NCBI GenBank assembly: GCA_029204225.1
Contig: MU835284.1
Location: 1-40,341, forward strand
DNA from: Diphasiastrum complanatum
Taxonomy: Eukaryota > Streptophyta > Lycopodiopsida > Lycopodiales > Lycopodiaceae
Direction: 5' to 3'
DNA length: 40,341 bases
The position numbers and the translations under genes are program-made. The stretch's first letter is position 1; each line of letters opens with the position of its first letter. Under the pieces are notes generated by a model. The model made no database searches and was not told the origin of the DNA. It worked only from the letters and a program-made list of their open reading frames with translations. This document shows, piece by piece, positions 21,794 through 33,828 of this stretch.

Positions 21794-22862
21794 ATGATCA
21801 GATCGTCGGGTTTCGAGATGGATGGCAGAGGGAATCATCTCCAAGCACAAATTGTTTTCCATTTTGTGGTCGCAGTTGCACATTCGATGCTGATATCGAT
21901 TTGTCATGCGTCTAATGAAGTCGGTCTTGCAATTAAAGCGGATAATGCATGTGAGGAAGTTCTATCTTCAGCCTCATGCACATGTGAACTGTAAGTTTGT
22001 TTTCATCTTGCTCTCACTTAATTAAGTAGTCGACATAGCATGCAGGCTTCAGAAAACATCTGCAATATGAAGAGCAAACGTATCTTGCTGTTAAGATAAG
22101 GTTTATGGAGCCTGGACAATATAGAATGTAGAATGCTGACTACAGTTCTGGTATCAAGAGCAAACGCATCTTGACCAGAGTTTTGAAGAGCAAACGTATC
22201 TTGCTGGTAATTAGATAACGTTTATAAATTCTGGACAATATAGGAAATAGACTTCTGAGTGCGGTTTTAATATGAAGAGCAAACGCATTTTGCACCAGAG
22301 AAATACTCCCTCGAGTTAAGTTCTGCAACTAACAGAATCTTTTTCATTTGCGAGTATTGTACGTTAATACCGTGCTTTGCAGATTCTGGATCCAAGAGTG
22401 TCACATTTAGAAAACCAGTATAGTTGGAGGTACATATCATGTTATTACTCTTTCGCATGGTTGTATGCATTCCTATTTGGAAATTTGAGCTTTGTTTATT
22501 CTGGCTGGCAGGTTTTCTGAAACCAAGCTGCAGACTTGTTCAGATGGCTGTGCACATACAACAGAAGAACATTTCGGAAGCGGCTGTTGTATTTTTCCAT
22601 TTCATGTTGCGTTGGTTTGTTCGCTCCATTCTTTGGTCAATATGAACGCAGATAGAAGCCAGCTTCCTGTAGAGGAGAACCACGATAGCAATGCAAGTTT
22701 GATGATTAGATACATTGCACAAGAAGGACAGGAGGATGTGCTTTTGAGTATTAAAGGCGCATCCTCCTCAACACGTTCGGATGATAATCTGCAAATGGTG
22801 AGGAACATCACTTTATGCTCGGCTAAATCATTCCGAATTCTTGTTCCTAGTGTTACGGTTCA

Positions 22863-22923
<61 letters not shown>

Positions 22924-24609
22924 ATCGCAAGCTCTTGAAACGATCCAATTTTCCAAATTCTCAAGTACTCTAAAATTGACTCATCGTCTTTTCGTGGTCT
23001 GTGTTAAAGTGTCTTTGTCCTTCATTTTGCAGAATCTCCGATGGCTAGCAGAAACATTAGATCTTACTTCCTATTTGACAGATGATGAAGGCACGCCTCC
23101 TTGCTCAGACTCTACGCTACTTCCGTTGGAATCCTTCACGGTTTCCTTGATCAAAGAACATAATGACAAAGTCTTCATAAAGGACACGGATCATCTTCAG
23201 AGAAAAACTTCAATGGTCATGAATAAGAACTTTTTGAACTCTGGCACGAAGACGTTGGCTACAGTGAAGAATTCTTCCCTGATTATCGGGACGCATTACT
23301 CCCAGTACGCTTTTGAGGCTGAAAAAGGTTTTCCTCGTCAAAACATCAGCTCAATGGAAATGCGGTCTTGTAATGTTAGAACTGGAGAAATAGTTTACAA
23401 AGTTCACCTTTGGGAGTACATCCTCAGAAAGGCCAGCACTGGGACTAGTAGCTTTGTGCATAAGCTGCATGAGGATATTGGTGCATCAAAATTCAAAGCT
23501 GCTAGATTTGTCTCTTCTTCAAAAAAGCCCTTGATCTTTATTAGTGAGAAAGCCTTAATGGAGAGGCCTACGAGTAGGTTTTCAAAATCGAATGCAGAAA
23601 GTTTTCTTGCACTTCCTTCAAGAGATAAAGAATCAAAATGTTTCCAAAATATTTCTTCTAGTCTGGAGAGCATCACCAACGATTCAGGTAAGATTTCAAC
23701 TGATCATTGCAGGAATGAGGACTTGCTTCCTGCTCTAACATCTGGTTATGAAATTCCCGATTCAAGCTTTACCAAACCACCTTCCAGAAAGAACGATGAC
23801 AAAGTTCTTCCTCCTATAATTAGGCCTTTGCATGGTCCAGGCTCAGTTACGCTCTTCACCAGAACCAAAATTTCAAGATTCCTAAATTCAGTCATGATGA
23901 TTAGTTTTGGAGTTGTTATTGGAGTTTTTCTAACTATCTACTATTTATTGAGGAATGGACCGATTAGACGGTCAGCAAATGCAAAGAAAAGGAGAGGGAA
24001 AAAGTCATTAAACGCCAGTGGGTCTGTACATATGGAAGTGGAGTGCACAAAATCTGATGAGGATTGTTCACAGAAGCAAGTCAAGCAACTGGGAGATGAT
24101 ACACAAGCTGGTCAGACACCTGAGTCATTATCTTTTCGGAGGTTCAAGACTAAAGACCAATTTGAGTATGGTGATGGACGCTGGGTTGGCTCTTTATTTG
24201 TCACAAACATTATCATTGGCTATGGAAGTCATGGCACTCTAGTGCTGGAGGGATATCTGAATGGGCGAAATGTGGCAGTAAAACGATTGCTTGGGCAGTT
24301 CTATGAAAAGGCACAGAAAGAAGTAACAGCTTTAATAGCATCAGATGCACATCCTAATGTTGTTCGCTACTATGCGACAGAGGAGGATTCTGACTTTGTT
24401 TATGTTGCTCTTGAACGGTGCACTTTGAACCTGAATGATTTGATTCTGGCCCATAGGTGCCCTCTTACTCTCAGTGGAGCTAGCAGCATTTCCAAGACCT
24501 ACATTGGGATCAATTCATCCTTTTGCGTTGACAACCCTGTGAACGGCCACCGTTTCCATTTGTGGGATGACTTAGGTCATCCATCTTTGCAGCTGCAAAA
24601 GTTGATGCG
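21794..24609 (+). CDS. IRE1-like ER-stress sensor kinase, 5' part (three exons)
   Basis: IRE1 proteins sense unfolded proteins in the ER lumen and, on the cytosolic side, use a kinase plus KEN RNase to splice bZIP mRNA. Model: exon 1 at 21794-21990 (donor GTAAGT), exon 2 at 22512-22797 (acceptor GGCAG, donor GTGAGG), exon 3 at 23033-24609 (acceptor TTTTGCAG, donor GTACTC). Phases fit: 197, 286 and 1577 nt, giving 686 codons. Residues 15-40 are hydrophobic (signal peptide). Exon 2 is Cys-rich. A transmembrane helix lies at ~444-467 (VMMISFGVVIGVFLTIYYLL) and is followed by a basic patch. The kinase starts at ~548 with GYGSHG loop 557-562, Lys578 (VAVKRLL), Glu591 and DFVYVALERC. It ends at GHPSLQLQKLMR, just before the catalytic loop. 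No catalytic loop or RNase domain follows here. The ectodomain is not clearly IRE1-like. First ATG chosen; a second at 21818 also keeps the hydrophobic segment. Confidence 0.82.
22069..22300. repeat. Two 116 bp tandem repeats in intron 1
   Basis: Units at 22069 and 22185, each starting GAAGAGCAAACGTATCTTGC and containing TTCTGGACAATATAG or its variant. The AAGAGCAAACGCAT word appears again near each unit's end, so this 18-mer occurs four times (about 22070, 22155, 22186, 22274). It lies wholly in the predicted intron 1 of the IRE1-like gene. Confidence 0.8.
22866..22920. repeat. (GA)n microsatellite in intron 2
   Basis: About 55 bp of GA between the predicted exon 2 donor (22798) and exon 3 acceptor (23032). 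Read through, it would give an RERERE tract, which supports placing it in an intron. Confidence 0.92.
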
Positions 24610-27153
24610 GTACTCTTAGTGATAGCATTTGTTGATTGTGATGACTTTGCTCTGCTTACCATTGTTGGTACCTTTGTGATAGAATATTTTTTCCAGTTCG
24701 ATCTTCTAAGAGTGAAATGTAGAACCTTTTGATTGAGATCAGAATATGGACTAATTGCTCTTCCTTAATTATCAAAGCTTTCTGTTTCTAAAAACTTCTA
24801 GATGCTAAGTCCATCATAAAGTTATTGTTAGCTCTCATTTGATTCTAGGTTGGTTGGTTTGAATCTCTTAGTTCTGTATTTTATATCATGAACTGATGAG
24901 CAATTTTTGTATAAGTAGTTGTATGAGCTACTTTTAGTTAAAACATACCAACTTTCCAATATTTAGACATTGACACATAAACCTTATATGACAAAGGCAT
25001 CAATCAAGAATCCATCCAAAACATATTACACAGTTGTTCTTTAACAAAAATACTACAAAAGGATAGCCTTGCCAGCGCTTCTTTGAAGGAGCGAACTCAT
25101 AGGCAAGGATGCATGAGCCGTTAAAACTGTTGGACTACTATTACTCATATATCGGAGTCATCGGACAAAGTGTCCCATACAACATATGCCAAGTGTCCCT
25201 TACATCTTAGGAGGTCAACCTAGCAGCCTCTAAATATGACTTAGTACCCCTATGCCAAATATAAGCACATCATTTGAAGCTAGAACCTGATTTCTACATC
25301 CACTTACAAAATTACCGTAGGCAGGTGCTTGTAACGATTATTTAAAATGTTACATTTTTACAATGGGTAAAATATAGAAGAATATGACAGATGTCCGATT
25401 CTTTTGCATGGAAATTGTGGTTACATGAGTGAAGGAAGAATCCCATGCATTGTTGACTTTGTTTTTGAAGTATTATGCAAAAAGTTGGGGACCCATGGAA
25501 GATTTATAGATCTAGCCCACTTTAAGAGAGATATGCCATCCCATCCAAGAAGTCTAGAAAGGTTCAAAATAATGAGGGAGTGAGCATATTGGGTCCAAGC
25601 TACTATGTGGAAGATGGAAATTCCGATAACGAAATTTTTTTTCCTTGTAAGGGATCGGTAGTGTTTCATTCCAACTCATTAGGAATGGTGTAAGGGATTG
25701 GTAGTGTTTGCCTTGCCAAGTTACCATTCATCCTCCATGCAAGCCTACATGTCTTCGCAAGAATTAGATAAATTCCCATAAAACCTCGATCTTACTGAGA
25801 TAAACTGGCTTCACATTACTTCCACTAGGCTTCCTTAGTCTCACTCCAAAAGATCACGAACCATCCTGGTTCAAGTATCAAATGCCAACCTATACACTTG
25901 CAAATACAGCTAATGAATAAAAGCCTCAAAGAGGTGGCTTACCTGATAGTAGATAGCACTCCATCGATGTCAATCCAAGTATTGACCCCTGCTGCATTTG
26001 GTACCCATGCATTACCTCGTGCATACCATGAAGTCTATGCCATTACAATATGCCTCCAATAGATCATAGAGACTACTCTCTTACCAATGCAAGATATGGT
26101 TCCACTGAAGTAGGTCCATTCACCATCCATCCATCTATAATAGATCTTCAACAACCATTATGCCTCCATAATGCATCAACACCACCAGTTCTTTATCCTA
26201 GAACTGGCTTCCAAGGTATCTTTCCTTTTTCATTATTGCAGGCAACATGTCTGATTCACCTTTCGGCTCAAAATATATTGGCATCCCACATTCAAGCTTT
26301 AGCTGATGTCCACACGGATCATTCCTGACCTGCATCCCAAGCATTGGACTACGCCATGCTAGCAACCTTCAGAAAAACTCTGCTACTTACCTGAAGTCAA
26401 CTTGTCACCTCCAAACTTGTCAAAAGTTTCATTGTGCAAGCTTAACTCTACAAACTCTAGTGATTCACTTGCTAGCTGACCTTCATGGATACTTGGTTAC
26501 ATGCCCTCTTTGCATCTTTGCCCCTTTATGAACGTAGCCACTCATCGAGCTGACCTTATCACTGACATCGTACACCTTGTGACCGCCATCATTGCATTGA
26601 CGCCAATAACAAGCTAGTATAAATGTCTCCCCAATTGGGACATTTCTCCCTTTGCAAAAGCATGTGAAGTAATAACCACCAATTCTGACAATGCCATTGT
26701 CGATTCTCACCTTGAGATGGCGCTCCAATGTCCCTGACCTTGGTAGGTTCTAACTTCCAAAAAGTTGAACTAGAAGCCCCATGCCATTCCGCCATATTCA
26801 CTAGAATAACATGGCATAATGCCTAGATCTCACCTGTGATTGGTTTCCCTCTCTCAATTCTTGCCAATCAAAAGTTTCACGATGCCTCATTGCAACTTGA
26901 TCGCATTTACTAGCTTTCTCCAATGCAATTCCGCCCTTTCCGCTCTCCCTCACAATATATCGTGATTAAGCTCCTCAAAACCACTTGGGAACTTCTCCAA
27001 AGCATCTTGGATATAAGCTCATGCCTTTTTTCCAAATCTGTCACACAGACTTACAGCCAAAAATTTGGCTTAATTTGGCACTCCAGTCACCAACGCGCGC
27101 GACTACCCGTCACCTCCATCTCCACTTTCTCTTCCATGTTTTCTTCCTCTCTT
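24610..27153. other. Gene-free stretch, possible start of a long intron
   Basis: I searched both strands for the rest of the IRE1 kinase (HRDLKPQN-like, DFG) and KEN domain and saw neither. Frames of 60-95 aa near 25421-25669, 26050-26328 and 26483-26801 show no domain. The sequence just before the copia insertion site continues after it at 32344. Confidence 0.45.
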
Positions 27154-27158
27154 GCTAT
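27154..27158. other. Target-site duplication GCTAT (left)
   Basis: Identical 5 bp GCTAT is present at 32344-32348, directly outside the two LTRs of the copia element. Confidence 0.93.
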
Positions 27159-27421
27159 TGTCAAGAATTACATATGCAACATCAAGCATTCGCCATAAGC
27201 AATCACCACAAGAAGGCGGAAGAAGAACACGCACTGTCACTCTATCACACTAACTCATACAGAATGTAAAATGTACAAATAAATCCTGAACCCCTGATAG
27301 AGAGAGAAAACCTACGAATAGACTAATAGACTAGCCTACGGCTAATGACAGCTGGTCATAGCTGTCAACATTAATGTACCTCGTAAACAGTAACAATGAA
27401 GTTTGTCATTGATTTCTAACA
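27159..27421 (-). repeat. 3' LTR of the 27-32 kb copia
   Basis: Starts TGTCAAGAATTA and ends TTTCTAACA on the + strand; 263 bp, paired with 32081-32343. In sense it follows the polypurine tract. Confidence 0.95.
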
Positions 27422-27430
27422 CTCTCCCTC
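27422..27430 (-). other. Polypurine tract
   Basis: GAGGGAGAG on the minus strand directly next to the 3' LTR. Confidence 0.85.
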
Positions 27431-30400
27431 AATGATAAAATTACATTCTTCTATTCCTGATAGAGTACGAAACCTCTCAAATTTACATCTACCTAATGAC
27501 TTAGGAAAAATATCTGCCATTTGATCTTCAGATTTACAAAAAACAAGATCAATGGCTCCATCAAGAATTTTCTCTTGAACAAAATGGTAGTGTATTTCGA
27601 TGTGCTTGTTTCGAGCATGTAGAACTGGATTTTTGGCAAGGTGAATGCAACGTTGATTATCGCAAGATATAGTAGTCGCATCCACCTGTGGTTGACCTAA
27701 ATCCACAAGCAATCTTCGTAACCATACCGCTTCTTGTGTAGCATTGCTGAGTGCCCGATATTCAGCTTCCGTCGATGATAAGGCTACTATAGGTTGCTTT
27801 CTGCTGCTCCATGAAATTGCAACTGTACCATAACTGAATGCATGACCACTGGTAGATTTTGTCATTAATATTACCTGCCCAATCGGCATCTGTATAACCT
27901 ACCAACATTGGCGCTTCAGGCTGATCATACTTCAAACCAAAATTCAATGTCCCTCGAATGTATCTGAAAATACGTTTAGCAGACTTCCAATGTGCTTGAC
28001 TAGGATCTTGCATAAATTGACTAACAACACCAACAACATAAGAAATATCAGGTCATGTGTGTGTCAAATAAATCAAACTACCCACCAGCTGTCTATACAA
28101 ATAAGCATCCACTTTCTCAGATTCATCATATGCAGTAAGCTTCATGTTGACATCCATAGGTGTACTCAAAGGCTTACAATCCTGCATATTGAACTTATAA
28201 AGCAAATCTCGTGCATATTTGCTTTGTGTAAGAAAGACCATGTCTTCCTTTTGCCATACTTCAATGCCAAGACAATAGTGCATCAATCCTAGATCACTCA
28301 TGTCAAAAGCATTGGAAAGATCTGATTTTATTTCATCAATTAAGCTCTCATTACTTCCTGAATAATCAAATCATCCACGTACAACACAATGAACACTATA
28401 TCTGAGTCTTGCCTTAGAATGTGAAGATTAGGATCAACATCACTCTTTACCATTCCCCTTCGCTTGAAGTGTTCATCAATGCAAGAGTACCACGCCCGTG
28501 GTGCTTGCTTCAATCCATAAATGGCTTTGTTGAGCTTACAAACGAGATGCTCTCTTCCTGGCTCAACAAATCCTTGAGGTTGTACTAAGTACACCTCTTC
28601 ATCGAGCACTCCATTAAGAAAAGTAGATCTAACGTCCATTTGCTGGATCTTCCAACCATAGAAAACAGAAATAGCAATGATAGAACGTATAGTTACCATC
28701 TTAGCTACGGGTGCGAAGGTTTCCTCAAAATCAATACCTTCCTGCTGCTCAAATCCTCTCGCAATCTCGTGTGCTTTGTACTTGTTGAGTTGCCCATCAG
28801 CTCCATATTTGATCTTGTATATCCATTTGCAAGTGATAGGCGTCTTACCATCAGGTAGCTCAACCAAGTTCCACGTCCTATTTTTCGTATTAGCTTCCAT
28901 TTCTGTTTCCATAGCTTCATGCCACTCCTTGTGCTCCTTTGCTTTATCAAAAGTTTTTGGTTCTTGAGCCTTGGGCATAGAACCCATTAGGGCTAGATTC
29001 ATCTCTAATCTTGCAGGAGGTTTTCGATTTCTACTTGATCTTCTAAGCTCTCCCTGCTCACTTGATTCGGGAGTATCTCCCTTATTAGCATCACTTGTTA
29101 TTGACAAGTACCACTTAGGCACTCTCCTAGGAATCTCATTATTGACCCTGTCTTTTTCCATTGGCTCTTCCATATCGACACCAACTTCTTCCTTCACTTG
29201 CACTTTAGCTTTATCATCAAAGGGATCCTGTATGCCTTGGCTCTTTCATCATATCCAAGGAAAATACACTTAACAGCTTTTGCATCCAGCTTCTTTCGTT
29301 TTTCATCAGGTACATGAGCGTAAGCATCACAACCAAATACTCGTAAATGAGAAACATTAGGTTTCTTTCCAATAAAAGCTTCGTAAGGTGTCTTACCCTC
29401 CACGGACTTCGGACACCGATTCAAGATATGAGTACCTGTGTTGCATGCTTCTGCCCAAAAAGTATTTGGCAAACCCTTGCTCTTAAGCATTGCCCTAGCC
29501 ATCTCCACAATGGATCTGTTTTTCCGTTTTGCAACTCCGTTCTGTTGTGGTGAATAGGGTGTAGTGGTTTGTCTCTTGATCCCCTGATCCTTGCAAAAGT
29601 TTACAAACTCTGTTGAAAAATACTCACTGCCACCATCTGATCTGAGGGTCTTAATATAACAACCTGTTTGTTTTTCAACTAGAGCCTTGAACTCTCTATA
29701 CTTGGCAAAAGCATCAGATTTCTTGCTTATGAAATAAATCCAGATATGTCTACTATAGTCATCAATGAATGTGATGAAATAGTAACAACCACTAATGGAC
29801 CTAGTTTGTATTGGTCCACACAGATCACTATGAACAAGATCAAGAATTCTATTGGCTCTTCTTGCTCCATCTTTGGGAAATCTCTCTCTATGTTGTTTTC
29901 CCAAAATGCAACCCTCACAAATTTTTCCTTCAAAAGAGATATCAGACAATCCAACAACTAGATTACCTCTTTTAAGAATTTGCAAGCTTTGAGCACTGAT
30001 ATGACCAAACCTTTGATGCCAAAGATCAATTCGACTATCAACAGTGCTTACCATAGCTTGAGTAAAAGATCTCGCATTCAATTTGTAGAGTCGATTCCCG
30101 TTGACTCTAGCTCCTGTAGCAATCACTTTGTAGTGATTCTTGATGTCTTTGACGAGACATTTGTCACTGTCAAACTCAACCTTGAGTTGTTGATCAGCCA
30201 TCATCCCAACAGATAGTAGATTGTTAGCTAAGCCAGTCACATATTGCACATTGCTTATCTGCTTTATCTTCCCGCTGGCTAACTTCACTGGTACCACTCC
30301 AACTCATTTAACAGATAGCAATTTGCCATCAGCTTGTCCAACTTCATCACCATTGTCAGTTTCCTTGAGTTCTGAAAACCACTCTTTCCTTGAAGTCATG

Positions 30401-31301
30401 TGCTTGGATGCACCACTATCAATGTACCATGTATCCTTGGCTTCATCACTTGTCATTAATGCTGTAATGAACAATTTTGAACTCTCACCAGTATCATCTT
30501 CATATTGATCATCATCGTATTGATGTTGATCAGTATAATTGTCTTCATAATAATAGTCATCAAATTGATGTTGATCAGCATAATTTCCCGCTTGCCATTT
30601 GTCTTTTCTTTGTTCCATCTCCTTCTGTTTCTTGAAGCATTCACGCTCCCAGTGGCCAGGTTTGTTGCAGTACCTACAATTTCCAGGTTTATTTTGTCTT
30701 GAATAGCCGCGACTTGAGTTTCCTCCTCTCGATGGATACCTTCCACGGCCAAATCTTCCACCTCGTCCTCTAACTGCGAGAGCTTGATCATAGCTCCTGT
30801 TACGATGATTCAAGTTCTCTTGACGTTGCTCTTCTTGCAAAAGCAATCCACCTAGTTCTTCATAGGTTGGAAGATTTTCTCTTGTGGCTATATTCGTCAC
30901 AAACATCTGATGTGACTCACTCAGACTATTCAATGTCAATTGCATGATCTCACGATCTTGTACTGCAATGTATGCAACTTCGTCTTCAGAAACAATATTC
31001 GAGATGTATTTGTCGTTTCAAACAATGCCTTCAATGTATCCCACGCTATTTTTGGTCCTTCTGTATCTGAAATATAGGGAATAATTGCATCTCTAACTGA
31101 TAAGTTGATGACATTCTGGGCTTTCCGTTTTCTCCTATCAAATGCCCGCTGATCTTCTTCAATCACTGACCTTGTCTCTTCACTTGTCACGATCTCCCAC
31201 AGCTCATTTTCCATCGAAATGTTCTTCAATTTGAATTTCCAAACTGCGGCACCTTCCAATTTGCTTGACTCATTAAGGACACTCTCGCTTAGAGTTGCCA
31301 T
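27431..31301 (-). pseudogene. Copia gag-pol polyprotein, frameshifted
   Basis: Gag starts at 31301 (MATLSESVLNESSKLE). A deletion/shift near 30950 precedes LPTYEELGGLLLQEEQRQE, an Arg/Gly-rich stretch, an intact zinc knuckle CRYCNKPGHWEREC and an acidic DQHQYDD repeat. Protease is DTWYIDSGASKHM. A TGA at 30304-30306 interrupts the same frame before the pre-integrase zinc finger (LWHQRFGHIS, CEGCILGKQH). Integrase has D in HSDLCGP and D in RSDGGSEY, but K for E in NGVAKRKNR. After a shift near 29200 comes RT (WKIQQMDVRSTFLNG, YGLKQAPRAWY, LYVDDLII), another shift near 28360, then RNase H (GYTDADWAG, SSTEAEYRALS, CDNQRCIHLA). The order is standard copia. Confidence 0.92.
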
Positions 31302-32068
31302 TACTGGATAGATGAGTCTGGCTCACAAAATTTATCACACCACAGTACTGTAAATTTTTGGTATATCGGTATGACGCGCGGATGTATGACTGCTCTTGGT
31401 TTTCTTTACCTCTGGCACGTCGATCCGATATTGGTACGATGAAAAGTAGAGAGAATATAAGAACTTTCAGAGGAATATTCTAGATTCCCCACTTCGGCGC
31501 GGCGGCTACACCGCCTCCTCTTTGCAAAGATTTCGAAATGTGTGATCGTTCAAAAGATAGAGATCAGTAATGTGAAAAGTATGAAGCTTCCTAACTCTGA
31601 ATGACAGTACTAGACACTATCTAGTGTGATTTGTGGTACTCCAAACAGACAAATGAGAGATTTCTTGGCAAACCTCTCACACAAATAGAACTTTCCACAA
31701 CAACTAGGAAGTATTGTAAGAATCTCCCCCACTCAACAGATTTTCAATCTGTCTGATGTTGCCGTGGCCTTTTGGATGCCTCCGAGACTGTGCTTTTCAC
31801 AACAACTAGGAAGTATTGTAAGAAATCTCCCCACTCAACAGATTTTCAACTTGTTTGCTGCTGCCCTGGCCTTTTTGATGCCTCCGGGACTGTGTCTTCG
31901 TTCCTCACCTATGATTCTGAGCTCCAAACCTGCAAAATACACCAAAGAAGGATTTCTTCCAGCCGTTTTTATCTCTCCAAGCTTTCACCTCCCGTGAAGG
32001 ACTTTCTCACTTCGTTGCGGAGCCTGTGACAAGCTGTATCAACTGATCAGGCACGCAGGACTATTGCT
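31302..32068 (-). repeat. Leader of the 27-32 kb copia with a 102 bp tandem duplication
   Basis: Units at 31691-31792 and 31793-31894 share TTCACAACAACTAGGAAGTA, CCACTCAACAGATTTTCAA and TGCCTCCGGGACTGTG, with clear divergence between them. A third diverged copy is in the fragment at 17900-18145. There is no coding signal. Confidence 0.85.
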
Positions 32069-32080
32069 GCTCTGATACCA
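32069..32080 (-). other. Primer-binding site, initiator tRNA-Met
   Basis: TGGTATCAGAGC on the minus strand, touching the 5' LTR. Confidence 0.93.
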
Positions 32081-32343
32081 TGTCAAGAATTAGATATGCA
32101 AGATCAAGCATTCACCATAAGCAATCACCACAAGAAGGTGGAAGAAGAACACGCACTGTCACTCTATCACACTAACTCATACAGAATGTAAAATGTACAA
32201 ATAAACCCTGAACCCCTGATAGAGAGAGAAAACCTACGAGTAGACTAATAGACTAGCCTACGGCTAATGACAGCTGGTCACAGCTGTCAACATTAATGTA
32301 CCTCGTAAACAGTAACAATGAAGTTTATCATTGATTTCTAACA
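32081..32343 (-). repeat. 5' LTR of the 27-32 kb copia
   Basis: 263 bp partner of 27159-27421, followed by the second GCTAT. Confidence 0.95.
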
Positions 32344-32348
32344 GCTAT
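32344..32348. other. Target-site duplication GCTAT (right)
   Basis: Matches 27154-27158 exactly. Confidence 0.93.
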
Positions 32349-32920
32349 GGCCACCCTTCTCAGATCTGAAAGTTCTCCTTCTCTGATCTACAGCGGTCCA
32401 CAGCCTCCTGTGGTTAGATTCACACTAGCAAGGCGCCCCTCTGTATGAATTTACAGCTTCAAGAAAGTCTTCCCACAAAGCAAGATTCAAGGTTTTGCCT
32501 GTAAAAACCCTTGCTCATGAATGTAGCTGCCTTAGAGATCTAGAAACTGTGCCTTCACCCTGTCATGGCTGAGCTTGGCCTCTTACACAAATGACAGCCT
32601 CGCAAGGGGCATGCAGGTTTGGCGTTATCGACATGTTTGGGTGCCATGCGTCACCATCCTAGGTGGTCACGTGTTGCTGGTGGGACTGTCCCACTTGTTC
32701 TGTGCCTATATAGAGATGGGGTATCCCTTTTGCCATTCACTTAGTCTACCTATTAAATGGTGACCCTCTCCACTCAACTTTGTGTGTTTAACCTTTTTTT
32801 TTTAGTTTTTGTTCAACTTTTTTTTTTTGAGGTTAGGCGTGCGCCAGCCCACGCAGGCTAGCGCGGCGCCCAACCTCCTGCTGGGTTGCTACGAGCCCGT
32901 CCTCCTACTGGCCTACTGAG
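32349..32920. other. Sequence between the two complete copia elements
   Basis: Continuation of the pre-insertion DNA of the left element. It includes a TATA-like CTATATAGAG near 32707, T-runs near 32793 and 32819, and a GC-rich stretch with GCCCACGCAGGCTAGCGCGG near 32849. No protein recognised. It could be a solo LTR or other repeat, but I could not define ends. Confidence 0.35.
32916..32920. other. Target-site duplication CTGAG (left)
   Basis: CTGAG here and CTAAG at 37494-37498 flank the second complete element; they differ by one G/A transition. Confidence 0.75.
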
Positions 32921-33621
32921 TGTGAAAGTACTGTACTTTAGGACCATAAATGGATCTACAAAAGATCCACAAGAGTGATTGGATGCTTGCTTAACAATCT
33001 ATCAAAAAACTAGACACAAAAAAGTTGATCTAGATTGGCAATTTGACAAACAACAAGCATTAACAATCAAAAGCATTGATAAACATTGAAATCCAAGCCC
33101 ACACGTGTGTACTACAGGCTGTAGTACGGCCTTCAACCTGAGAAACAAGTAGAAATTGATTTGGTTTCATTTGGATCACAAAAACTCAATGTACATAGTG
33201 AACTAGCTTGAGATTGCCAATGAGCTCCAAAAATTTTCTATCTTCTCACTATGGAGAGAGGGAATACATAGCAAATTCGACTTCCTTCTTGAAGTTAGGT
33301 GGATTTCCAGCATGTAATAAGGAAGTTAACTCACTCTCCTTGACCTAAAATGAAACCCTAGTCTATTTCCTAGAGTTATGCTTGGTAGGTAGCTAGTTGG
33401 TCAAATTTTCACCTTAAACTTAGGTGTAGGTCCTATAAAGTAGGGATGACCACCAAATAGACATGAACAACTCTCTTGACTTGACCTAACCTACATTAGG
33501 ATGGGTTTCCCATGTGGCATAATGGCCTCACATGTGTGGGACCCACTTGTGTACACAATTTACACTATTCTACATGGTTTTTGATCAAGCTAGATTTGCC
33601 AATTTTTGGCAATTCTTCACA
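32921..33621 (-). repeat. 3' LTR of the young element
   Basis: TGTGAAAGTACTG to AATTCTTCACA on the + strand, 701 bp. Compared with the right copy: A/G near 33087, C/T near 33096, G/A near 33126, and one missing T near 33212. Confidence 0.96.
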
Positions 33622-33633
33622 CTCCTCAAATTT
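33622..33633 (-). other. Polypurine tract
   Basis: AAATTTGAGGAG on the minus strand, adjacent to the 3' LTR. Confidence 0.75.
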
Positions 33634-33828
33634 AGCTTGATCTATTTACAACTCTCTTGATAGATCAATGAAAGCTTTTAGAAGTGTCTAAAAAATCCAG
33701 CTACAAAGAAGGAACTTTTGAGACTCCAATAGAGAATGATGTCCATGAAAGATCTTTCACCACCTCTTAGAGGATCCCTTACAAGATGTTCCATAAATGT
33801 GTCTATATACATGTAGCACACTTCAAAA

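Larger units (their letters stand above)
27159..32343 (-). mobile_element. Complete Ty1/copia LTR retrotransposon, 5.2 kb, defective
   Basis: 263 bp LTRs at both ends, TG...CA termini, 5 bp target duplication GCTAT, polypurine tract, initiator tRNA-Met primer site, and gag, protease, integrase, RT and RNase H in copia order on the minus strand. By eye the LTRs differ at 8 of 263 positions (about 3%), six of them transitions. That means an insertion that is not very recent. The coding region has a nonsense codon and several frame breaks, so the copy cannot encode its own full polyprotein. Confidence 0.95.

Noticed and set aside
22861-22938. Exon 2 of the IRE1-like gene extending through the GA tract
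   Set aside because: The donor at 22798 (ATG then GTGAGG) gives phase 0, matching the phase 0 acceptor at 23032, and avoids an RERERE stretch ending in a stop.
26050-26801. Frames at 26050-26328 (+) and 26483-26801 (-) as possible missing IRE1 exons
   Set aside because: None shows kinase catalytic loop, DFG or KEN-domain motifs, and half are on the wrong strand.
28640-29273. + strand frames opposite the copia RT and integrase
   Set aside because: They are shadows of the minus-strand pol, which carries the recognisable motifs.
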